Numbered from the stretch's first letter, positions 1 to 6,151 are shown. The stretch: DNA of 7,307 bases from Sphingomonadales bacterium UBA7473 (GCA_002478575.1 DLOX01000057.1:1-7307), one strand, 5' to 3'. The notes: a model not told the origin generated them from the sequence alone. Translations and numbers: made by a program.

Positions 1-954
1 ATGGCGACAAGGACCGCGACAAGGACCAAAGTGACGCGCAAGCCTGTGCCGCGCGGCGGCGTCAAGCCGCGCGCGCAAAACCGCAAATCTTGGATGCCAA
101 AGATGAGCTTCCTTGATCGGGTTCCGGTCAGCGAAGCCTTCCTTGATAAGGCCGTGACCTATTCAACGGTTGGCCTCATCGGCGCGGCTTTGATTGGCTT
201 TGCCTGGATGTCGGGCGCGCCGGGCTATGTGGGAACCGAAATTGCGCAAGGCATTGGCCGCGCGGGCTTTGCTGTGAAGCGCGTTGAGCTGACTGGTCTT
301 GATCGGATGGACCGGCTGACGGTTTACAATATCGCGCTCGATCAACATTCAATGGCGATGCCGCTGGTTGATCTGGAAAAGGTGCGGACGCAGCTGAAGG
401 ATTTTGGCTGGGTTGAAGATGCGCGGGTTTCGCGCCGACTGCCTGATACGTTGGTTGTTGATATCGTTGAACGCAAACCTGCGGCGGTGTGGCAGAATAA
501 TAAGAAGCTGAGCCTGATCGATGCCAATGGCGTGGTGCTGGAGCGCGTGTCTGCGGACTCGATGCCTGATCTGCCGATCCTCGTTGGCCAAAATGCCAAT
601 GATCAGGCGCGGGCGCTGAATGAGCTGATGGCGAAGGTTCCATCGCTGAAGCCAGCGCTTCAGGCCGCGACTTGGGTCGGCAACCGACGCTGGGATCTGC
701 AATTCTCCTCCGGCGAAACGCTCGCGCTTCCCGAAGGCGAAGACGCATCAGCTAGGGCGTTGACTCGCTTTGCTCGCATCGAAGGCGTGGAGCGCTTGCT
801 TGGTCGGGGCTTTGTGCGCTTCGATATGCGCGATCCCAAGAAGATGGTGGTCCGCGTGGCCCGAAAGTCTGACAAGGCCGCCGCGCCGCAGAGCGACGCC
901 GCCGAAAAGCCCGAAGCAACCAACACCGATGCTGAAAAAGGGGAGCAAGGATAA
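1..954 (+). CDS. ftsQ: Cell division protein FtsQ
   Basis: FtsQ is a bitopic inner membrane protein. It recruits FtsL and FtsB and links the cytoplasmic Z-ring to septal peptidoglycan synthesis. The 317-residue product has a strongly basic cytoplasmic N-terminus (about residues 1-50, many R/K), one membrane segment at about 52-70, and then a periplasmic POTRA domain at about 90-162, including VKRVELTGLDR, a GWVEDARVSRRLPDTL stretch and IVERKPAAVW, which is typical of FtsQ. A beta-rich FtsQ domain continues to about 285. The last 30 or so residues are a low-complexity Ala/Glu/Lys tail, probably disordered. The next gene, ftsA, overlaps the stop by one base, which suggests translational coupling. 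The ATG is the first base of the window, so no ribosome binding site can be seen and a start further upstream cannot be excluded. Identity is secure from the POTRA/FtsQ pattern plus the ftsA and ftsZ neighbours. Confidence 0.93.
   Translation: MATRTATRTKVTRKPVPRGGVKPRAQNRKSWMPKMSFLDRVPVSEAFLDKAVTYSTVGLIGAALIGFAWMSGAPGYVGTEIAQGIGRAGFAVKRVELTGLDRMDRLTVYNIALDQHSMAMPLVDLEKVRTQLKDFGWVEDARVSRRLPDTLVVDIVERKPAAVWQNNKKLSLIDANGVVLERVSADSMPDLPILVGQNANDQARALNELMAKVPSLKPALQAATWVGNRRWDLQFSSGETLALPEGEDASARALTRFARIEGVERLLGRGFVRFDMRDPKKMVVRVARKSDKAAAPQSDAAEKPEATNTDAEKGEQG
4..27 (+). repeat. Perfect 12-bp tandem repeat in the ftsQ start
   Basis: GCGACAAGGACC occurs twice in direct succession (4-15 and 16-27), encoding ATRT-ATRT just after the initiator Met. 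It lies in the basic cytoplasmic tail, where length is probably under weak constraint, so it is likely a replication-slippage duplication with little functional effect. Confidence 0.85.
940..945 (+). promoter_or_regulatory. Ribosome binding site of ftsA
   Basis: GGGGAG sits eight bases before the ftsA ATG and lies inside the last codons of ftsQ. A second purine patch (AAGG, 947-950) is closer to the start. This supports the start at 954 and the TAATG stop/start overlap between ftsQ and ftsA. Confidence 0.65.
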
Positions 955-2210
955 TGGCTGGCCCATCGAAACTCATCACCGCGCTTGATGTTGGGTCTTG
1001 GAAGGTCTCCGCTTTGATCGCGGAGCGGACCGAGAGCGGCGACATTCAAGTGCTTGGCACCGGGCAGCGCGAAAGCAAGGGCGTGAAACGCGGCTATGTC
1101 GCAGACGTCGGCCTAACCGAACAAGCCGTCCGCGAAGCCATGGAGCAGGCGGAGCGTATGGCGGGCACCAACATCGAAGATGTGTGGGTCAGCTTTTCCG
1201 CCGGCGGCTTGGCCAGCAACATTGCGTCTGTTGAAGTCGAACTGGGCGGCAATCGCATCGAGCAGGAAGATATTGATGAGCTGTTGGCCGCTGGGCGCAG
1301 CAGCCTTGATCCCGATGGCCGCATGATCCTCCATGCCCAGCCGACGCTTTATACGATTGATGGCTTGACCGGCGTCAAGCAGCCGCTGGGCCTTCATGCC
1401 GATACGCTTGGCGTCGACATTCATGTCGTGCTCGCCGATGGTTCTCCAGTGCGTAACCTCGACCTCTCGGTGCGCAGTGCGCATTTGGATGTTCGATCTA
1501 TTGTGGCAGCGCCCGTTGCGACAGGGCATAGCTGCTTGTCTGACGAAGAGCGGGAGCTTGGCGTTGCACTTATTGAAATGGGCGCGGGTATCACCAATGT
1601 CTCGCTCTTCATTGGTGGAACGCTGGTGGGGCTGCATTCCATCCCGCTTGGTGCCGCAGACATCACCGATGACATCGCCTCGGCCTTTGGCACGCGCCGT
1701 GATCAGGCGGAGCGGATGAAGTGCTTCTATGGCTCAGCGACCGCCAGCCCGCGAGACAATCATGATATGATTGATGTCGCTCCAATCTCTGCTGATGATG
1801 AAGCAGGAGAAGGGCATCGAATCACGCGGGCGCAATTGATTGGTGTCATTCGCCAACGGCTCGATCATTTGATGACGGAAGTTGGCAAGGGCCTAAAGGA
1901 ATTGGGCTTTGCGGGGCCAGTTGGTCGCCAAGTGGTTTTGACAGGCGGTGGAGCGGAGCTTCGCGGCATGGCTGATTTTGCGCAAGGCGTGCTTGGACGC
2001 GCTGTCCGCACTGGCCGTCCGCGTGGGCTGATTGGTTTGCCGCCAGCGCACAGTGGCCCCGGGTTCGCAACGCTTGCGGGTCTGGTCCACTATGCAGCGT
2101 CCGATCCGCTCGATCTGCGGGTCTTGTCGCCCGATACGCAATTGGTTCACTCGATGAAGGGCCAAGGCTTCATGCAAAAGCTGATTGCGGCCTTCAAAAC
2201 AGGATATTGA
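954..2210 (+). CDS. ftsA: Cell division protein FtsA (actin-like Z-ring membrane anchor)
   Basis: FtsA is an actin-fold ATP-binding protein. It binds the C-terminal peptide of FtsZ, anchors the ring to the inner membrane and recruits later division proteins. The product has 418 residues, close to the usual 420. Visible elements: phosphate-1 loop LDVGSWKV at 11-18; the FtsA-specific 1C subdomain at roughly 85-165; phosphate-2 loop around 208-216 (EMGAGITNV); adenosine motif VVLTGGGAELRGM around 327-339; and a C-terminal amphipathic helix (about 400-418, GFMQKLIAAFKTGY) with the pattern of the membrane-targeting sequence. The phosphate-2 loop has Glu208 where most FtsA proteins have Asp, and Asn215 where Asp is usual, so nucleotide handling may differ. 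Start chosen from the GGGGAG site and the one-base overlap with ftsQ. A 155-base spacer separates it from ftsZ. Confidence 0.96.
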   Translation: MAGPSKLITALDVGSWKVSALIAERTESGDIQVLGTGQRESKGVKRGYVADVGLTEQAVREAMEQAERMAGTNIEDVWVSFSAGGLASNIASVEVELGGNRIEQEDIDELLAAGRSSLDPDGRMILHAQPTLYTIDGLTGVKQPLGLHADTLGVDIHVVLADGSPVRNLDLSVRSAHLDVRSIVAAPVATGHSCLSDEERELGVALIEMGAGITNVSLFIGGTLVGLHSIPLGAADITDDIASAFGTRRDQAERMKCFYGSATASPRDNHDMIDVAPISADDEAGEGHRITRAQLIGVIRQRLDHLMTEVGKGLKELGFAGPVGRQVVLTGGGAELRGMADFAQGVLGRAVRTGRPRGLIGLPPAHSGPGFATLAGLVHYAASDPLDLRVLSPDTQLVHSMKGQGFMQKLIAAFKTGY

Positions 2211-2217
2211 TGTGGAT

Positions 2218-2239
2218 AGATCAAAGACACACTTGATCT
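2218..2239. repeat. Inverted repeat AGATCAA-N8-TTGATCT
   Basis: Two perfectly complementary 7-base arms (2218-2224 and 2233-2239) are separated by eight bases, starting eight bases after the ftsA stop. There is no following T-run, so it is not a convincing intrinsic terminator. It could be a protein-binding dyad or an RNA hairpin. The right arm can also pair with GGTCAAGT at 2296-2303. Confidence 0.55.
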
Positions 2240-2260
2240 TGGGGTGAATGATTCTAAAAA
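2233..2260 (+). promoter_or_regulatory. Candidate ftsZ promoter with an adjoining GANTC site
   Basis: A possible sigma-70-type promoter: TTGATC (-35, 2233-2238), a 16-base spacer, then TAAAAA (-10, 2255-2260). Each box matches four of six consensus bases. The spacer ends in GATTC (2250-2254), a GANTC site of the CcrM methyltransferase, directly against the -10 box. In Caulobacter, GANTC methylation read by GcrA stimulates ftsZ transcription, so the placement is suggestive. The boxes themselves are weak. Confidence 0.35.
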
Positions 2261-2316
2261 CAAGGTCAATTGATAGAGTTAAGCATGGACCTGTTGGTCA
2301 AGTGGTGCACAGTGTG

Positions 2317-2340
2317 TTTGGGGGGGCGGACCAGCCCAAA
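2317..2340 (+). promoter_or_regulatory. Leader hairpin containing a G7 tract
   Basis: TTTGGG (2317-2322) pairs with CCCAAA (2335-2340) around a 12-base loop, ending 12 bases before the ftsZ ribosome binding site. The run of seven G (2320-2326) allows several pairing registers. It is not followed by T residues, so it is more likely an mRNA leader structure than a terminator. No function is demonstrated. Confidence 0.35.
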
Positions 2341-2352
2341 ATGCGCAGGATT

Positions 2353-2357
2353 GGGAG
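2353..2357 (+). promoter_or_regulatory. Ribosome binding site deciding the ftsZ start
   Basis: GGGAG followed by AAAGCAAG places a good Shine-Dalgarno sequence eight bases before the ATG at 2366. The upstream in-frame alternatives, TTG at 2270 and ATG at 2285, lack an equally good site, and the peptide they would add (Cys/Trp-containing, no FtsZ character) does not look like an FtsZ N-terminus. The start at 2366 gives MSIEFVTPEIDELRPRISVIG, the expected form. Confidence 0.8.
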
Positions 2358-2365
2358 AAAGCAAG

Positions 2366-3883
2366 ATGAGCATAGAATTTGTAACGCCGGAGATTGATGA
2401 ACTTCGGCCCCGGATTAGCGTAATTGGTGTTGGGGGCGCGGGCGGAAACGCCATTGCGAACATGATCGCCAATCAAGTCCAAGGTGTGGACTTCATTGTC
2501 GCGAACACAGATGCGCAGGCGCTGAACGCTGCGTCCGCCGATCAGCGCATTCAATTGGGTTTGAAGATCACGCAAGGCCTTGGCGCCGGATCGCGCCCTG
2601 AAATTGGTCGTGCAGCTGCTGAAGAAGCGCTCGACACGGTTGAGAAGGCTTTGGAAGGCGCACATATGTGCTTCATCGCTGCGGGCATGGGCGGTGGCAC
2701 CGGAACAGGCGCTGCTCCCGTCATCGCCAAGGCAGCCCGCGATCGCGGTATCCTGACCGTTGGTGTGGTCACGAAGCCGTTCAGCTTTGAAGGTTCGCGC
2801 CGGATGAAGTCAGCGGAAGCTGGCATCGCTGAGCTGCAAAAGCATGTCGACACACTGATCGTCATTCCGAACCAAAATCTGTTCTTGATCGCCAATCCGC
2901 AAACGACTTTCAAAGAAGCCTTTGAAATGGCGGACGAAGTATTGCAGCAGGGCGTTCGCGGCATCACCGATTTGATGGTTATGCCTGGTCTGATCAACCT
3001 CGACTTTGCCGACGTTCGCACTGTGATGAGCGAAATGGGCAAAGCCATGATGGGCACTGGCGAAGCCGAAGGCGAAAACCGCGCCATTGCTGCCGCTGAA
3101 AAGGCCATTGCCAATCCATTGCTCGATGGCGTCTCAATGAAGGGCGCCAAGGGCGTTATCGTTTCCATCGTGGGTGGCGATGACATGCGTCTGATGGAAG
3201 TTGATGAAGCCGCAAGTCACATCAAGGAATTGGTGGATGCAGACGCAAACATCATCTGGGGCTCGGCTTTCAACAGCTCGCTTCAAGGCAAGATCCGCGT
3301 GTCCGTGGTTGCTACAGGCATTGAGGCCGAAGCAGCGTCGGCTCCTGAGCCTGCCCGCGTCTTCTCCTTCCCTAAAACAAAGAAGGAAGAGGTTGTAGCA
3401 CCGGTACCTGCGCCAGTGTTCGCGCCCGCAGCTATCGTTGCCGAGCCTGAGCCAGCCGCAGTGCCAGCACCTGGCTTTTCTGCGATGATCGATGAACCAG
3501 CGGAAGTTGCGGAAGAACCAATGGTTTCTAAGCCTATTGTTTTTGCTGACCCTGCTGTTGAAGACGTTGCCATTACGGCCGAAGTGACTGAAGAAGCGCC
3601 ATTGACGCTTACTGCACCTGTTGTTGAAGAAGCAGCGACCGAAGGTGAAGAGCTGCTGCTCACACCGCAAGTCATTGTCGACGATGCAGTCGCAGGTATC
3701 CCCATCAAGCCTGCGGCCGATTTTGAAGAAGAGCGGCCGGCACCTCGCATGCCAGCAGGTGGAGGCACTTTGTTTGAGCGCATGTCCAACATCGCGCGGA
3801 CCGTCGCCAAGGCAGATTCCGATGATGGAGCGAAGGATCCGCTCGATATTCCGCGCTTCCTCAATCGTCAGAACAACCCATGA
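2366..3883 (+). CDS. ftsZ: Cell division GTPase FtsZ
   Basis: FtsZ is the bacterial tubulin homologue that polymerises with GTP at mid-cell to form the division ring. From the ATG at 2366 the product is 505 residues. Seen in order: glycine-rich nucleotide loop GVGGAGGNA at 21-29; tubulin signature GGGTGTG at 109-115; T7 loop NLDFADV at 211-217 with the catalytic aspartates 213 and 216; end of the GTPase core near 320. A Pro/Ala/Val/Glu-rich linker runs from about 322 to 464, followed by the GGGTLFERMSNIAR segment at 465-478, a patch also seen in other alphaproteobacterial FtsZ. The extreme C-terminal peptide LDIPRFLNRQ (493-502) is the docking site for FtsA and other partners. The linker is much longer than in E. 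coli FtsZ (383 residues in total), as usual for alphaproteobacteria. Translation is probably driven by its own leader, and a strong hairpin follows the stop. Confidence 0.98.
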   Translation: MSIEFVTPEIDELRPRISVIGVGGAGGNAIANMIANQVQGVDFIVANTDAQALNAASADQRIQLGLKITQGLGAGSRPEIGRAAAEEALDTVEKALEGAHMCFIAAGMGGGTGTGAAPVIAKAARDRGILTVGVVTKPFSFEGSRRMKSAEAGIAELQKHVDTLIVIPNQNLFLIANPQTTFKEAFEMADEVLQQGVRGITDLMVMPGLINLDFADVRTVMSEMGKAMMGTGEAEGENRAIAAAEKAIANPLLDGVSMKGAKGVIVSIVGGDDMRLMEVDEAASHIKELVDADANIIWGSAFNSSLQGKIRVSVVATGIEAEAASAPEPARVFSFPKTKKEEVVAPVPAPVFAPAAIVAEPEPAAVPAPGFSAMIDEPAEVAEEPMVSKPIVFADPAVEDVAITAEVTEEAPLTLTAPVVEEAATEGEELLLTPQVIVDDAVAGIPIKPAADFEEERPAPRMPAGGGTLFERMSNIARTVAKADSDDGAKDPLDIPRFLNRQNNP

Positions 3884-3886
3884 GGT

Positions 3887-3921
3887 GGTGGGGCGGATGA
3901 ACCCAATCCATCCGCCCCGCC
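3887..3921 (+). terminator. Strong GC-rich hairpin after ftsZ (possible terminator)
   Basis: A 13-bp stem (3887-3899 with 3909-3921) is perfect except for one G-U wobble at 3889/3919. It encloses a nine-base loop and begins three bases after the ftsZ stop. The T-run of a textbook intrinsic terminator is missing. It may still terminate, help Rho-dependent termination, or protect the 3' end of the ftsZ mRNA. It suggests that the SPOR gene is at least partly transcribed separately. Confidence 0.5.
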
Positions 3922-3933
3922 CCACATCCTGCC

Positions 3934-3969
3934 TTGAATGGTTATTCAAAAGCTTGCCATTTGAGGCAA
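3934..3969. repeat. Two small dyads before the SPOR-protein gene
   Basis: TTGAAT-N4-ATTCAA (3934-3949) and TTGCC-N6-GGCAA (3954-3969) lie in tandem, the second ending 22 bases before the start codon of the next gene. They could be operator dyads or leader hairpins. On the opposite strand the second is followed by GCTTTT, but no minus-strand gene is present to need a terminator. I could not pick out a convincing promoter in this 108-base gap. Confidence 0.35.
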
Positions 3970-3991
3970 AATTGACTTAGGCGATGCGGCA

Positions 3992-6151
3992 ATGAAAAAA
4001 AGCCGCGTCGCCTTTTTCGTGCTCGTTTGCGCCAGCATGACTTCAATAGCCCTTGCCCAACAGTCTTCGGAACTGTTGTTGCCGGGCGGTGTCTTGCCGC
4101 CATCTTCTGCCGCAAAGATTGAACCTGCAGATCGCTTGGCCTCAAGCCTCCGTTTATTGTCTCAAAATCCCTATGACGTGACCGCGCTGACCTTGGCCGG
4201 CGAAAGCGCTCTAGCGGTTGGAGACAATAATGCCGCACTTAGCTTCTTGGCGCGGGCGGAGGAGATTAACCCCGCAAGCGGACGGATTAAGGCTGGGCTG
4301 GGTTCTGCGCTTGTCCAGCTTGAGCGCCCCCGCGAGGCTTTGCGCATGTTTCAAGAGGCCGTTGCCCTTGGCTTGCCCCTGCATCAACTGGCGAAAGATC
4401 GGGGCCTTGCCTTTGATTTGACCGGTGAACCGCGTCGGGCACAAGTCGATTATGGTTTGGCCCTTGAGCATGGCGGCGATGATGAAGTCGTGCGTCGCAT
4501 GGCATTGTCACTTGGGATTAGTGGAGACAAGGAAGCGGCTCTCCGCAAGATTGAGCCCCTTATTCGGCGCAATGATCAGGCAGCTTGGCGGGCCCGTGCT
4601 ATGATCCTTGCTATGAATGGGGACATGCGCGGTGGGGAGCGGATTGCCGAGCAAGTTGCACCGCCCGGTATGGCGTCAGGTCTTTCCCAATTCATGCGGC
4701 GCTTGGCGGCCCTTGGGCCAGCTGACCGCGCCATGGCGGTCACTTTCGGGACGATGCCGCAGAGCATACAAGGTCGCCCAACATCGACGTTACTTGCTGG
4801 CACGTTCAGGCCCATCGCAGACCGAGATGCTGGCCTTCTTGCGCCGGTTGAGGTTGCTCCACCCGTCGCGGCCCCTGTTGTGTTGACCGCCAAGCAGGCG
4901 AAAGCTCAGCGCCGTCGCCCCGGCCGTGACGAAGTGCAGGTTGCGGTCGCGGCACCAAAGCAAATTGTGCCGCCAGCAGCGGCGGCGGTTAGCCCAACCC
5001 TGACGCCCAGTGCGCCGAAGACGAACGAAAGCACCAGCTTAGTGGGCCCCGACGGTCGCTTGAAACGGGTCGGGCAGCGGCTTGGGCCGGTTGATCCCGC
5101 AAGGCTGCCAGACGAGCTTAAGCCTGCGACAGCTGCAAACGCTCAGGTGGTTCGGCCGACGGTGCTAACCACCCTCCCGCCGCCTTCTGGGGCGGTCGAG
5201 GTTGCCAAGGCTCCTTCCGTGACCCCGATATCCTCCCCTGTGCCTGAGATCGTTCGAGCGTCGGTTGAGCCTCAAGCGACTGCGCCGATCTTTGAGGTCC
5301 CTGCTGCAAAGGTCATAACGCCAACGGTCGTGGCCGAACCGCCAAAGCCTGTTGTGGTGGCTACAGTGGTCACGCCCCCGCCTCAGCCAGCATTCATTCC
5401 AGCAGCGGCGGCGCCTCTTGTAACGACTCCAGTAAATGTTGTGCATGCTGCATCGGTCCAGACGGACCTCCCTGCAACCACCGTTGCGTCTCCCGGCTTT
5501 TCGGCTGAGGTTGTGGCAGCGGCACTGCCCGCCGCACAAGTCGCAACCGCTGAGTTGTCCACGCCGTCGGCAACCCTGCCTGAAGCCTCGCCGCCGCCGG
5601 TTGCTGCTCCCGCAGCGCAAATCGTTGTGCCCGCACCTGCTGTCGTTGAGCCGCCTGCGCCCGCTCCAGCCGTTGGACTGGGGGGGTTAATCGCCAATCT
5701 AGAACTGGAAGCTGAAACCAGCCCAAGTTCTGTTTTGACCGGCGAAGAATTCCGCAAAGCGCGCCTGGCCGCGAAGAAGAAGGCTGAGGCTGATGCGCTA
5801 AAGCTTTCTGAAACCACCAAGCTGGCCGAGGAAAAGAAGAAGGAAGAAGAAGAGCGCAAGCGCGTTGCCGCCGCCAATCCGGCGCGCATTTGGGTGCAAG
5901 TGGCAACGGGCAGCAATGAAGCGGGCTTCGGCCGCACGCTTTCTAAGCTTCGTGAGCAAGCCCCTGACGCTCTGAAAGGCCTTGGCGGAGCAACCGTCCC
6001 TTTCCGCGCAACCAATCGCATATTGGTTGGGCCCTTCAAATCGCAGGCTGAGGCCAAAGCGACGATCAACAAGCTTGCCAAATCCGGCGTACAAGCCACG
6101 CCATTTTCCAGTGCCGCTGGCGAAGAAGTGAAGCGATTGCCAGGCAAATAA
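3992..6151 (+). CDS. Secreted TPR-like and SPOR domain protein
   Basis: The 719-residue product starts with a clear Sec signal peptide (KK, hydrophobic core 6-20, likely cleavage after Ala-Leu-Ala at 22/23), so it should act in the periplasm. Residues about 47-240 form a helical TPR-like region (for example ALTLAGESALAVGDNNAALSFLARAEEINP). About 285-580 is a Pro/Ala/Val-rich, probably disordered linker. Residues 585-628 are a Lys/Glu/Ala-rich charged helix or coiled coil. About 629-719 is a SPOR domain (IWVQVATGS near 633-641, ILVGPFKSQAEAKATINKL later). SPOR domains bind peptidoglycan glycan strands lacking stem peptides, which accumulate at the septum, so a role in division or septal wall remodelling is inferred, helped by the position next to ftsZ. 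The start has only a weak upstream TAGGCG, but the signal peptide supports it. I know no standard gene name for this architecture. Confidence 0.85.
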   Translation: MKKSRVAFFVLVCASMTSIALAQQSSELLLPGGVLPPSSAAKIEPADRLASSLRLLSQNPYDVTALTLAGESALAVGDNNAALSFLARAEEINPASGRIKAGLGSALVQLERPREALRMFQEAVALGLPLHQLAKDRGLAFDLTGEPRRAQVDYGLALEHGGDDEVVRRMALSLGISGDKEAALRKIEPLIRRNDQAAWRARAMILAMNGDMRGGERIAEQVAPPGMASGLSQFMRRLAALGPADRAMAVTFGTMPQSIQGRPTSTLLAGTFRPIADRDAGLLAPVEVAPPVAAPVVLTAKQAKAQRRRPGRDEVQVAVAAPKQIVPPAAAAVSPTLTPSAPKTNESTSLVGPDGRLKRVGQRLGPVDPARLPDELKPATAANAQVVRPTVLTTLPPPSGAVEVAKAPSVTPISSPVPEIVRASVEPQATAPIFEVPAAKVITPTVVAEPPKPVVVATVVTPPPQPAFIPAAAAPLVTTPVNVVHAASVQTDLPATTVASPGFSAEVVAAALPAAQVATAELSTPSATLPEASPPPVAAPAAQIVVPAPAVVEPPAPAPAVGLGGLIANLELEAETSPSSVLTGEEFRKARLAAKKKAEADALKLSETTKLAEEKKKEEEERKRVAAANPARIWVQVATGSNEAGFGRTLSKLREQAPDALKGLGGATVPFRATNRILVGPFKSQAEAKATINKLAKSGVQATPFSSAAGEEVKRLPGK
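5680..5686 (+). repeat. G7 tract within the SPOR-protein gene
   Basis: A run of seven G lies between the disordered linker and the charged helix (codons Leu563-Gly-Gly). Loss of one G would give an immediate TAA, removing the charged helix and SPOR domain. In the window as given, the frame is open through the tract and continues into a good SPOR domain, so no frameshift is present here. Confidence 0.7.

Larger units (their letters stand above)
2211..2365 (+). promoter_or_regulatory. ftsA-ftsZ spacer: probable ftsZ promoter and structured leader
   Basis: This gap is long for otherwise tightly packed division genes. It contains an inverted repeat (2218-2239), a possible promoter with a GANTC site (2233-2260), an eight-base palindrome TCAATTGA (2266-2273), a CtrA-like half-site TTAAGCAT (2279-2286), a small GACC/GGTC hairpin (2288-2299), a seven-G tract (2320-2326) inside a TTTGGG/CCCAAA hairpin (2317-2340), and the ftsZ ribosome binding site (2353-2357). 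Separate transcription of ftsZ from its own promoter is well known in other alphaproteobacteria such as Caulobacter, so a promoter here is expected. Its exact position is inferred from sequence alone. Confidence 0.6.

Noticed and set aside
2218..2239. Intrinsic terminator after ftsA
   Set aside because: The 7-bp stem is AT-rich and followed by TGGGG rather than a T-run, so termination is not supported.
2270..2365. N-terminal extension of ftsZ from TTG 2270 or ATG 2285
   Set aside because: The frame is open, but the added residues contain Cys and Trp and do not resemble an FtsZ N-terminus, and the best ribosome binding site (2353-2357) serves the ATG at 2366.
2551..3186. Minus-strand open frame (211 codons) opposite the FtsZ GTPase core
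   Set aside because: It lies entirely opposite the conserved FtsZ GTPase core, whose codon constraints create it. No independent start signal or family resemblance.
3134..3949. Minus-strand open frame (271 codons) opposite ftsZ and its hairpin
   Set aside because: It is rich in Arg, Cys, His and Trp with no recognisable fold, as expected for an antisense shadow of ftsZ.
3451..5510. Shared PGFSA motif in the FtsZ linker and the SPOR-protein linker
   Set aside because: The five-residue match lies in two low-complexity Pro/Ala-rich linkers and is most simply chance.
5383..6147. Long minus-strand open frame (254 codons) opposite the SPOR gene
   Set aside because: It is Ala/Ser/Thr low-complexity sequence produced by the complement of the Pro/Ala/Lys-rich coding strand. 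It has no domain and no supporting start signal, and it lies wholly within a convincing + strand gene.
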